The position numbers and the translations under genes were made by a program. Below, one piece after another: positions 1 to 5,708 of a stretch of 5,708 nucleotides of DNA. The stretch comes from Thermoplasmata archaeon (GTDB lineage Archaea > Thermoplasmatota > Thermoplasmata > Thermoplasmatales > Thermoplasmataceae), in the NCBI GenBank assembly GCA_021806355.1, contig JAJZXT010000007.1, positions 1-5,708 of the forward strand. Reading direction: 5' to 3'. Under the pieces are notes generated by a model. The model was not told the DNA's origin, did no database searches, and worked only from the letters and a program-made list of their open reading frames with translations. Numbering within the stretch: the first letter of the stretch is position 1; every line of letters starts with the position of its first letter.

Positions 1-857
1 CTTTGCAAATTGAAGTGATACGTTCCATCGTCTTTATTTCCACCATATGATGTGAAACTGGTGCCCAGGTATTTGATTAATTTATCTGCCAATTTCTCTT
101 TATCGATACTTTCTGAGTCAATGGAAATATAGAATGGGGCTCTCTCAATAATCTGTATCGGAATATCTGGTATCACAGATATCTTAACGTTTTTCACTTT
201 TTCAACAATCGCCTTGTGGTCCCTTATTGCGATCTGCGCAATCTTGTTTGCAATTTCCAAGCCATATTCAAATCTTGAAAAGAAGATTAGTCCATTTCCA
301 TAAATGGATATTTCATCAGAATTTGGTCTGTGAAGTAGAATCTGATAGGGTCTGATTCCCTCTTTCCAATCATTTTCAAGTCTTTCTTCAATTAACCTCT
401 CGCGTAAATCGTAGTGATCATCCTTGAAGTAGGACTGAAACTTTTCTGCTCCCGCCCTATATTCTCTTAGCACATAGTTACTGTAATCATCCTTAGAAAG
501 TGCGATGCTGTAAATAGATTCAGATCGCAAAGGGATGGGCTTTATCCCTAAGTATTTTAGGAGGGCTTCTCCTTTCTTGTAATCTCTGCCAGATCGTTTG
601 TTAAAATAGCCAAAAGCGACACAGTATTTTGAACCCTCGCACTTAAGCATCACATCAGAACCGAATACATAATGATCGTCTAGACTTTTCAATAAGCTAT
701 CCGGGATTGATAGCCTTATCAAGGAAGAGTTTACCTTTTCCACGGAAACAGCAGACGGTATGTCTTCTGGATCAAAAATCACAGGCCATACGAAAAATTT
801 GTTAAAGCCGCTTCGTCTTTTAGGATTCAGCTCTTCAAAGTTGTCTTTTGTTATCAT
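1..857 (-). CDS. Unrecognised protein, 3' end beyond the window (first 285 residues)
   Basis: The frame is open from the ATG at 857 to the left edge: 285 codons and two bases with no stop. I do not recognise a family. The protein starts MITKDNFEEL and is mixed and charged. It has no signal peptide and no long hydrophobic run, so it is probably cytoplasmic. A Lys/Arg/Glu/Asp-rich, probably helical stretch covers about residues 130-165. A more hydrophobic segment with GNGLIFFSR (residues 188-196) leads into a likely helix (about 198-222), then a probable beta strand (KISVIPDIPIQII, 225-237). The ATG at 857 is preferred: the only other in-frame upstream start is GTG at 869, a TAA follows at 881-879, and a TATA-like box sits about 25 bases upstream, which suits leaderless transcription. 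Two hand-counted lines give 37-38% GC, lower than most of the glucan operon. It is transcribed away from glgB, and nothing in the sequence ties it to glycogen metabolism. Confidence 0.8.
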   Translation of the reverse strand, partial: MITKDNFEELNPKRRSGFNKFFVWPVIFDPEDIPSAVSVEKVNSSLIRLSIPDSLLKSLDDHYVFGSDVMLKCEGSKYCVAFGYFNKRSGRDYKKGEALLKYLGIKPIPLRSESIYSIALSKDDYSNYVLREYRAGAEKFQSYFKDDHYDLRERLIEERLENDWKEGIRPYQILLHRPNSDEISIYGNGLIFFSRFEYGLEIANKIAQIAIRDHKAIVEKVKNVKISVIPDIPIQIIERAPFYISIDSESIDKEKLADKLIKYLGTSFTSYGGNKDDGTYHFNLQ

Positions 858-1081
858 ATCATTACACACACACTTAAATTATAAATTTTACTAACAGAGC
901 CTATATTAAATACCTTCCTTAAATCAAAAGACCCAATTTTACGATCGTATAATTTGTATTCTTCTTCTGGCATTTTAAAATCTATAATAGTAGAATTAAA
1001 ATAAAGTTTTGCTACATAATGTTGGGTATCCCCTTGGTCTAACGGGAAGCATCGAAGGCATTCAAGGTACCGAAATATCAT
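854..1081 (-). CDS. Doubtful small ORF (75 aa) overlapping the unknown gene by ATGA
   Basis: A 75-codon ORF runs from ATG at 1081 to a TGA at 856-854 that overlaps the next ATG (857) in an ATGA arrangement, as the two glucan junctions do. That and a protein-like middle (MPEEEYKLYDRKIGSFDLRK, residues 37-56) favour a real gene. Against it: there is no clear Shine-Dalgarno (only a weak GGTA), a TAA stands immediately before the ATG, most of it lies in DNA of about 24% GC, three of its four Arg codons are CGN while neighbours prefer AGA/AGG, and the probable TATA box of the downstream gene lies inside its last codons. No domain is recognised. It could also be the N-terminal part of the downstream gene cut off by a repeat-length change (see the GT repeat). 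Confidence 0.3.
   Translation of the reverse strand: MIFRYLECLRCFPLDQGDTQHYVAKLYFNSTIIDFKMPEEEYKLYDRKIGSFDLRKVFNIGSVSKIYNLSVCVMI
864..873 (-). repeat. (GT)5 dinucleotide repeat between the TATA-like box and the start codon
   Basis: Five uninterrupted GT units (AC on the + strand) lie between the TATA-like box and the ATG at 857, inside the last codons of the 75-codon ORF. By direct reading, removal of one unit puts that ORF in frame with the unknown gene with no stop between them (codons AGT GTG TGT AAT GAT ATG). Gain or loss of a unit would also change the promoter-to-start spacing. Five units is short for a hypermutable tract, so this may be chance. Confidence 0.85.
878..885 (-). promoter_or_regulatory. 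TATA-like box of the unknown - strand gene
   Basis: On the - strand this reads TTTATAAT, preceded by an A-rich stretch (TAAAA) that could serve as a BRE. Its centre is about 25 bases upstream of the ATG at 857, close to the usual archaeal distance from TATA box to transcription start. Transcription would then begin at or next to the ATG, giving a leaderless mRNA, in line with the lack of a Shine-Dalgarno sequence there. The surroundings are very AT-rich, so a chance match is possible. Confidence 0.45.
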
Positions 1082-1123
1082 TTACCATTGTTCACACTTC
1101 ACAAAAAAATTGTTTCATTTCTT

Positions 1124-1149
1124 GAGTACTACTCCGGCCACCCTGGGTG
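1124..1149. promoter_or_regulatory. Two adjacent 11-base palindromes, possible operator
   Basis: Two perfect 5-1-5 inverted repeats stand side by side: GAGTA-C-TACTC (1124-1134) and CACCC-T-GGGTG (1139-1149), with four bases between them and centres 15 bases apart. A further 5-base inverted repeat, ATCCA / TGGAT with a 6-base spacer, follows at 1167-1182. The sequences differ from one another, so they are not copies of one site. A role in binding a regulator is a guess from position between divergent genes. They lie about 160-185 bases before the glgB start, far for a repressor acting on that promoter. Confidence 0.2.
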
Positions 1150-1261
1150 ATAAGCACTTTTCGGGAATCCATTAAACTGGATGTGAAGCATCAATGATTT
1201 ATGGGTTCAGCGCCATTTTTCGTTTCAAAATGCATAAAATCGTATTACAAAAAACTCATTT

Positions 1262-1271
1262 GGGAATTCCC
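1262..1271. promoter_or_regulatory. GGGAATTCCC palindrome just upstream of the glgB TATA-like box
   Basis: A perfect 10-base palindrome ends five bases before the TATA-like box of glgB, next to where TFB would contact a BRE. A regulator bound here could block or help promoter recognition. It does not match the TATCAC/GTGATA half-sites I know for the TrmB-type sugar regulators. Only the palindrome and its position are seen; the function is inferred. Confidence 0.25.
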
Positions 1272-1276
1272 TCAGG

Positions 1277-1286
1277 TTTTAAATAT
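1277..1286 (+). promoter_or_regulatory. TATA-like box of the glgB-glgE-treS operon
   Basis: TTTTAAATAT is centred about 27-28 bases upstream of the glgB ATG at 1309, so transcription would start at or next to the A of the start codon. The bases before the ATG contain no Shine-Dalgarno at a working distance (AAGGTT ends about 15 bases away), which supports a leaderless message. The six bases before the box (CTCAGG) are not a convincing BRE. This is the only promoter I see for the three + strand genes. Confidence 0.55.
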
Positions 1287-1308
1287 GAAGGTTAACTGAT
1301 TAATTTGT

Positions 1309-3489
1309 ATGGATGCTGGAAATTTTCCTATGAAAGAGTTACTGGAGATTTCAGGGTTCACATCACCGCATCCCGAAAGGATTCTTGGGCCAAGGATAGT
1401 GAAAGGAGAACTGCATATTCTTTTTTATTCGCCCATAAGCAAATCGGCATGGGTTGAAGCGGGAGGCAGGAAATATGAATCTGAATTTTTGGGAAAAGGC
1501 ATCTATCGATGTAAAATTCCTTTGAATTTAAAGGATAATTACAAGATATGCTTTACGGACGAATCCAGAGCTATTTCAGCCATGCATGATCCATACATGT
1601 TCGCTCCCCAAATAGGGCAAAGTGAAATCGCCGATTTCAGGCAGGGCACCCTTTACAGATCATATGAAATATTTGGAGCCCATATGATAAGATACCCACA
1701 GTGCACCGGCATCAGGTTTGTCGTTTGGGCTCCGAACGCACTTGCAGTCTCTGTAATTGGAAACTTCAACCACTGGATTCCCGGGTTTCATCCGATGATA
1801 AATGTCAACGATTCGGGAATATGGGAACTCTTTATACCGGATATTCAAGATGAAACTTACAAATTTGCAATAAGAACCGGGGACGGAACAATTATAGAAA
1901 AAACCGATCCGTATGCATTTTACGCCGAATTGAGGCCAGGCACCGCTTCACGCTCATTCCAGTCAAAACACGAATGGCACGATAAGGAATGGGTGGAAAA
2001 ACGCTCTTTCATGGAACATCAAAAGAACAATATGTCAATCTATGAAATGCATCCTGGCTCATGGATGAGGGGGGATGGCGGTGCATTCCTGAACTACAGG
2101 GATATGGCAGAACCATTATGCAGTTACGTGAAAGATATGGGATTCACTCATGTAGAGTTCCTTCCGGTAATGGAGCACCCCCTTGACGAATCATGGGGAT
2201 ACCAGGTTGTGAATTATTTTGCTCCCACATCAAGATTCGGCAACCCAGATGATTTCAGGTATCTGGTGGACTGCCTCCACATTGCAGGGATAGGTGTCAT
2301 ACTCGACTGGGTTCCCGCCCATTTCCCGCAGGATCAGTACGGTCTCTCACTCTTCGACGGCACGCCCTTATTTGAGTATGGTGATCCAAGGAAGGGACTT
2401 CATCCGGACTGGGGAACAAAGATATTCGATTACAGCAAGGGAGAGGTCATCAGTTTTCTCATATCAAATTGCATCTACTGGCTGGAACAATTCCATGCGG
2501 ACGGCATAAGGATTGATGCGGTTTCATCCATGCTTTACCTTGATTATTCGAGAGGACCGGGAAACTGGGTGCCAAACGTGAATGGGGGAAGGGAAAATCT
2601 GGAGGCAATAGATTTTTTTAAACGCCTGAACGACACCGTGCATAAGAGGTTCCCCGGAGCCATGATGATTGCCGAGGAATCCACGGCATGGCCGGGGGTC
2701 ACCGCAGATATACCAGCCGGCGGACTTGGATTTGATTACAAGTGGAATATGGGTTGGATGCATGACACCCTTGAATTCTTTTCATCTGATCCCATCTACA
2801 GGAAAGACAACATGAACAGGATAATATTCAGCCTGTCGTATGCATTTTCCGAGAGGTTTATCCTCCCTTTTTCCCATGATGAGGTTGTCCATGGAAAGGG
2901 ATCGCTGCTTGGCAAGATGCCGGGAGACATAGAATCAAGGAATTCCAACCTGAGGCTGTTGATATCGTACATGTTCTCATTCCCCGGAAAGAAGCTTCTC
3001 TTCATGGGGGCGGAATTAGGAATGATGCCCGAGTGGGATTTCAAATCTTCACTGATCAAAATGGCAGAAATTCCCCATGAAACGCCTCTCCAATCCCTCA
3101 TAAATTCGCTGAACAGCCTCTATTCAACACTCCACCTTGGTGAAACCGACTTCACGCAAAAGGCATTCCAGTGGATAGATTTCAGTGACACCACCAATAC
3201 GGTCATATCATTTATCAGGAGAAATAATGAGGCTGAAACAATGCTGGTTTTTATATTTAATTTCGTGCCTGTTCCAAGGACGGGATACAGGATAGGCATC
3301 CCGGAGAAAGGCAGGTATCGGTCCATATTCAATTCCGATTCACAAACCTTTGGAGGAAAGGGTTATCAGGAGAGGCATGTGGTTGTTTCAGGGGAAACTG
3401 AAATGCATGGTTTCCCATGGTCGCTTGTTCTGGATCTTCCTCCGCTGTCGTGCTTAATTTATATGAAAGAAAAGGAGGAGATGAAATGA
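1309..3489 (+). CDS. glgB: 1,4-alpha-glucan branching enzyme GlgB (GH13_9)
   Basis: Cytoplasmic enzyme (EC 2.4.1.18) that cuts an alpha-1,4-glucan chain and rejoins it through an alpha-1,6 bond, branching the polymer made by GlgE. Its 726 residues fit the long bacterial GlgB form with two N-terminal beta domains: N1 (about 10-105), CBM48 (about 118-215, with VVWAPNA and GNFNHW), the catalytic barrel from YEMHPGSW (about 242-590) and a C-terminal beta domain (about 625-722). All GH13 motifs are intact: DWVPAH (333-338), GIRIDAV with nucleophile Asp403, AEEST with acid/base Glu456, and SHDEVVHGK with Asp524. The run from GDPRKG to GGRENLEAI is almost canonical. One difference: after the conserved EW, the usual SLDWHLL is SSLIKMAE here. 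The ATG at 1309 is chosen because the TATA-like box fits a leaderless start; Met8 is the alternative. The stop overlaps glgE by four bases. GH13 branching enzymes are less usual in archaea than GH57 ones, so bacterial origin is plausible. Confidence 0.97.
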   Translation: MDAGNFPMKELLEISGFTSPHPERILGPRIVKGELHILFYSPISKSAWVEAGGRKYESEFLGKGIYRCKIPLNLKDNYKICFTDESRAISAMHDPYMFAPQIGQSEIADFRQGTLYRSYEIFGAHMIRYPQCTGIRFVVWAPNALAVSVIGNFNHWIPGFHPMINVNDSGIWELFIPDIQDETYKFAIRTGDGTIIEKTDPYAFYAELRPGTASRSFQSKHEWHDKEWVEKRSFMEHQKNNMSIYEMHPGSWMRGDGGAFLNYRDMAEPLCSYVKDMGFTHVEFLPVMEHPLDESWGYQVVNYFAPTSRFGNPDDFRYLVDCLHIAGIGVILDWVPAHFPQDQYGLSLFDGTPLFEYGDPRKGLHPDWGTKIFDYSKGEVISFLISNCIYWLEQFHADGIRIDAVSSMLYLDYSRGPGNWVPNVNGGRENLEAIDFFKRLNDTVHKRFPGAMMIAEESTAWPGVTADIPAGGLGFDYKWNMGWMHDTLEFFSSDPIYRKDNMNRIIFSLSYAFSERFILPFSHDEVVHGKGSLLGKMPGDIESRNSNLRLLISYMFSFPGKKLLFMGAELGMMPEWDFKSSLIKMAEIPHETPLQSLINSLNSLYSTLHLGETDFTQKAFQWIDFSDTTNTVISFIRRNNEAETMLVFIFNFVPVPRTGYRIGIPEKGRYRSIFNSDSQTFGGKGYQERHVVVSGETEMHGFPWSLVLDLPPLSCLIYMKEKEEMK
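3471..3478 (+). promoter_or_regulatory. Shine-Dalgarno of glgE
   Basis: AAAGGAGG lies inside the last codons of glgB, seven bases before the ATG at 3486. It fixes the glgE start there and argues against an upstream in-frame ATG at 3417 that would add 23 residues encoded wholly within glgB. The match to the archaeal 16S rRNA 3' end is strong, unlike the leaderless-looking glgB start. Confidence 0.85.
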
Positions 3490-5417
3490 GGAAAGAGGAT
3501 TTTTCGGGAGAGATAATAATTGACAGGATCTGGCCAGGCGTGGATCATGGTGCAATTCCAGCAAGAGGGCAGCACAATTTCCAGCAGGAAATCAGGTGCA
3601 GGATATTTTCCCATGGAACCGACATGATACGCGGCCAGCTGAATTACCTTGAACCGGGTTCCGTGAGGTGGAAGAATGCCCGGATGAAACAGGGAGAAAA
3701 TGATTCTTACAGCGCCTTCATTAAATTAGGCCATGAGGGGATATACCGGTTCTACGTTGAGGCATGGTTTGACGATATCGGCACATGGTTCAGGAACCTG
3801 GAAAAGTGGAAGGATTCCGGTGAGGATATCTCACAGGATATTGAGGCAGGCATAGCCCTTTTCAAAGAAATAAGAAAGAATGCCACAGCGCATCATGCAG
3901 GGAAGATAGATGCAGCTATAACCGAATTGAAGGAAAAAAGAGATTTTCAGAAGAACCAAATGGATGCAATAGGCAATCTCATATTGAAATATCAGGACAG
4001 GCGTTCAAGAACAAGAAGCGAAAAATACGAGATCAATTCTCTCGGCCGAAAAGCGTATTTTGGTTCATGGTACGAAATGTTCCCCCGTTCCCAATCATCC
4101 ATTCCGGGAAAACATGGAACCTTCAGGGACTGCATAAAGCGGCTTCCCGACATAAAGGAGATGGGATTTGACGTGATCTATTTGCCGCCAATTCATCCAA
4201 TAGGCAAGACAAACAGGAGGGGAAAAAACGGGGCGATGCCAGCGTCACGGGGAGATCCCGGCAGTCCATGGGCCATCGGCAACATCCATGGCGGGCACAA
4301 GGCAATCAACCCCGACCTCGGAACCATGGAAGATTTCAGGGAACTTGTCAGCGCAGCATCGAAAGAAGGCATTTCCGTTGCGCTTGACATTGCGCTTCAA
4401 TGCTCTCCCGATCATCCGTATGTCAGGGAACATCCGGAATGGTTCTACCGGAGGCCGGATGGATCGATCAGGTACGCGGAGAACCCTCCAAAGAAATACT
4501 TCGACATATACCCGCTGAATTTCCGGTGCGAAAACAGGAAGGAGCTGTGGGAGGAAATCCGGAGCATCCTTGAATTCTGGATAGGCGCTGGAATAAGGAT
4601 CTTCAGGGTGGATAACCCACACACAAAGCCGCTCAATTTCTGGAAATGGCTCATCAGTGAGATCAATTCAAGGTACCCGGATGTGGTATTCCTCAGTGAA
4701 GCATTCACAAAGCCATCTGTCATGTATCAGCTGTCCAAATTCGGGTTTCAGCAGTCCTATACCTATTTCACATGGAAGAATTATGACTATGAGATCAGGG
4801 ATTATTTCACCGAACTCAGCACCCGCCAGATCAGCTCATTCTTCCAGCCAATGCTTTTCACCAACACGCCTGACATCCTGCCCTTCATCCTGCAGAATGG
4901 GGGAAGGGCTGCGTTCATATTGCGTGCGGTTCTTGCAGCAACGCTTTCCCCATTATGGGGCATTTACAGTGGATTCGAGCTGTGTGAAAACACTGCAATA
5001 CCGGGCACGGAGGAATACCTTGACTCCGAAAAATTCCAGCTGAGGCAGAGAGACTGGAGAGGTCCCGGGAATATCAGGGAAATCATCGGAAAACTCAATG
5101 CAATAAGGGAGAAGGTACTCAATTTCCAGAAGCATGGCAACGTGAAATTCATCAACACCGACAACCATAATATCCTTGCATATACCCGAACACTCAGGGG
5201 TTCTGCATCGATCCTGATTGTCGTGAACATAAATCCATTCGAGATTCATTCATCAAGCGTTTCAACGCCAGAAGACTGGCTTGAGGATGACAGGAAGGAA
5301 TTTCCTGTAATAGATCTGGTGACAGGGGAATCGATGGTATGGGGCAAAGGCAATAACGTGGTAAAGCTTGTACCCGAATACAGATGTGCAGTGATACTGT
5401 CAAAGGTGGATGAATGA
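3486..5417 (+). CDS. glgE: Alpha-1,4-glucan:maltose-1-phosphate maltosyltransferase GlgE (GH13_3)
   Basis: Transfers the maltosyl unit of alpha-maltose 1-phosphate to the end of an alpha-1,4-glucan, releasing phosphate (EC 2.4.99.16); it is the chain-extending step of the GlgE pathway and acts in the cytoplasm. The 643 residues are slightly short of the usual 660-700. Order: N-terminal beta domain (about 8-110, starting at RIWPGVDHGAIPARG), a helical segment (about 112-180), the barrel from FGSWYEMFPRS (192-202), and a C-terminal beta domain (about 545-640). GlgE hallmarks are clear: DPGSPWAIG (257-265), DIALQCSPDHPY in place of the ordinary GH13 region I (301-312), ENPPKKY (332-338), IFRVDNPHTKP with nucleophile Asp376, LSEAF with acid/base Glu405, NTPDIL with Asp463, and GIYSGFELCE (492-501). 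Possible departures near the phosphate site are Phe339 and Phe517 (see findings). The start is fixed by the Shine-Dalgarno and the ATGA overlap with glgB; the stop overlaps treS in the same way, so the three are probably co-translated. Confidence 0.96.
   Translation: MRKEDFSGEIIIDRIWPGVDHGAIPARGQHNFQQEIRCRIFSHGTDMIRGQLNYLEPGSVRWKNARMKQGENDSYSAFIKLGHEGIYRFYVEAWFDDIGTWFRNLEKWKDSGEDISQDIEAGIALFKEIRKNATAHHAGKIDAAITELKEKRDFQKNQMDAIGNLILKYQDRRSRTRSEKYEINSLGRKAYFGSWYEMFPRSQSSIPGKHGTFRDCIKRLPDIKEMGFDVIYLPPIHPIGKTNRRGKNGAMPASRGDPGSPWAIGNIHGGHKAINPDLGTMEDFRELVSAASKEGISVALDIALQCSPDHPYVREHPEWFYRRPDGSIRYAENPPKKYFDIYPLNFRCENRKELWEEIRSILEFWIGAGIRIFRVDNPHTKPLNFWKWLISEINSRYPDVVFLSEAFTKPSVMYQLSKFGFQQSYTYFTWKNYDYEIRDYFTELSTRQISSFFQPMLFTNTPDILPFILQNGGRAAFILRAVLAATLSPLWGIYSGFELCENTAIPGTEEYLDSEKFQLRQRDWRGPGNIREIIGKLNAIREKVLNFQKHGNVKFINTDNHNILAYTRTLRGSASILIVVNINPFEIHSSSVSTPEDWLEDDRKEFPVIDLVTGESMVWGKGNNVVKLVPEYRCAVILSKVDE
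5404..5408 (+). promoter_or_regulatory. Shine-Dalgarno of treS
   Basis: AGGTG lies in the last codons of glgE, five bases before the ATG at 5414. It matches the GGAGGTGA-type sequence complementary to the archaeal 16S rRNA 3' end and supports the ATGA-overlapping start for treS. Confidence 0.7.
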
Positions 5418-5708
5418 TTAGCGAAGAAGAAAAGCTGTGGTACCGGGATGCGGCATTCTATGAGGTTCCCGTGAGAAGTTTCTTTGATTCGAACAAGGAT
5501 GGCATCGGCGACTTCAGGGGATTGACCATGAAGCTGGATTATATAAAGAGCATAGGAATGGACTGCATATGGCTCCTCCCGTTCTATAGATCGCCGCTGA
5601 AGGATGACGGCTATGACATAAGTGATTATTATTCGGTTCTTCCGGAATATGGCACCGTTGAGGATTTCGAGAAGTTTGTGGAGGAGGCGCATAACCGTGG
5701 AATAAAGG
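5414..5708 (+). CDS. treS: Trehalose synthase TreS (GH13_16), 3' end beyond the window
   Basis: The first 98 residues of a GH13 enzyme that interconverts trehalose and maltose (EC 5.4.99.16), supplying maltose for phosphorylation and then GlgE. The start WYRDAAFYEVPVRSFFDSN (9-27), the calcium-site-like DSNKDGIGDFRGL (25-37) and WLLPFYRSPLKDDGYDISDY (53-72) are typical of TreS; the DDGYDI form, rather than DNGYDI, favours TreS over oligo-1,6-glucosidases. The catalytic residues lie beyond the right edge and cannot be checked. The ATG overlaps the glgE stop in ATGA and has a well-placed AGGTG five bases upstream. TreS in some organisms carries a C-terminal maltokinase domain; whether this one does cannot be seen. 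A related GH13 isomerase is the alternative, less likely next to glgE and glgB. Confidence 0.92.
   Translation, partial: MISEEEKLWYRDAAFYEVPVRSFFDSNKDGIGDFRGLTMKLDYIKSIGMDCIWLLPFYRSPLKDDGYDISDYYSVLPEYGTVEDFEKFVEEAHNRGIK

Larger units (their letters stand above)
858..1308. other. Divergent intergenic region, possibly with one small ORF
   Basis: This 451-base stretch between the unknown - strand gene and glgB holds no confident gene. Its left part (861-1020) is strikingly AT-rich, 38 G+C in 160 bases, and contains the doubtful small ORF and the TATA-like box of the - strand gene. Its right part (1082-1308) has no ORF worth reporting on either strand. It holds several short inverted repeats (1124-1134, 1139-1149, 1167-1182, 1262-1271) and the probable glgB promoter. 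I see no tRNA, CRISPR, insertion sequence end or attachment site. Confidence 0.7.

Noticed and set aside
1021..1075. tRNA-like stretch containing TTGGTCTAACGGG and a TTCAA
   Set aside because: It resembles a tRNA D-loop, but there is no 7-base acceptor stem, no proper T-arm (GTTCRA) and no anticodon arm in the right place.
1139..1149. CACCC/GGGTG dyad as a transcription terminator hairpin
   Set aside because: The loop would be a single base, no T-run follows, and archaeal termination does not rely on such hairpins.
1660..3332. Several 62-101 codon ORFs in other frames across glgB
   Set aside because: The glgB frame is continuous with intact motifs throughout, and none of these ORFs has its own support.
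3417..3485. Earlier in-frame ATG for glgE adding 23 residues
   Set aside because: The extension overlaps glgB coding sequence, has no GlgE-like content, and the strong Shine-Dalgarno points to the ATG at 3486.
4245..5043. Other-frame ORFs of 92-128 codons across glgE (4245-4622 -, 4445-4723 -, 4657-5043 +)
   Set aside because: They lie within the conserved catalytic part of glgE and have low-quality, Ser/Pro/Arg-rich translations typical of shadow frames.
5246..5692. 148-codon ORF on the - strand
   Set aside because: It is wholly antisense to the end of glgE and the start of treS, which both show clear family motifs; no promoter or ribosome site supports it.

Overview
The window carries a three-gene alpha-glucan operon on the + strand, divergent from an unrecognised gene on the - strand. 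It looks like chromosomal DNA of an archaeon, most plausibly from the Thermoplasmata/Thermoplasmatales. The reasons are AT-rich TATA-like boxes about 25-28 bases before leaderless-looking starts, heavy use of AGG/AGA for Arg and ATA for Ile, GGAGG/AGGTG ribosome binding sites at internal operon genes, and moderate GC in the operon. The taxon is an inference; the window holds no rRNA or other phylogenetic marker.

Layout. Bases 1-857 (- strand) are the first 285 codons of a protein I do not recognise, which runs off the left edge. Just upstream of it lies a very AT-rich patch (861-1020, 24% GC by hand count) with a possible 75-codon ORF (854-1081, - strand), a TATA-like box and a (GT)5 repeat. 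Bases 1082-1308 are non-coding and hold short inverted repeats and the probable promoter of the + strand operon. From 1309 to the right edge come glgB (glycogen branching enzyme, 726 aa), glgE (maltose-1-phosphate maltosyltransferase, 643 aa) and the first 98 codons of treS (trehalose synthase). Each junction is a 4-base ATGA overlap preceded by a Shine-Dalgarno sequence.

How the genes work together. In the GlgE pathway known from mycobacteria and streptomycetes, TreS converts trehalose to maltose, a maltokinase (Pep2/Mak) phosphorylates it to maltose 1-phosphate, GlgE adds the maltosyl unit to a growing alpha-1,4-glucan, and GlgB adds alpha-1,6 branches. Three of the four enzymes are encoded here in a row. 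The kinase is not in the window; it may follow treS or be fused to it. The most interesting points are this bacterial-type pathway in an apparently archaeal genome, and the - strand locus, where losing one GT unit would fuse the small ORF in frame to the unknown gene.
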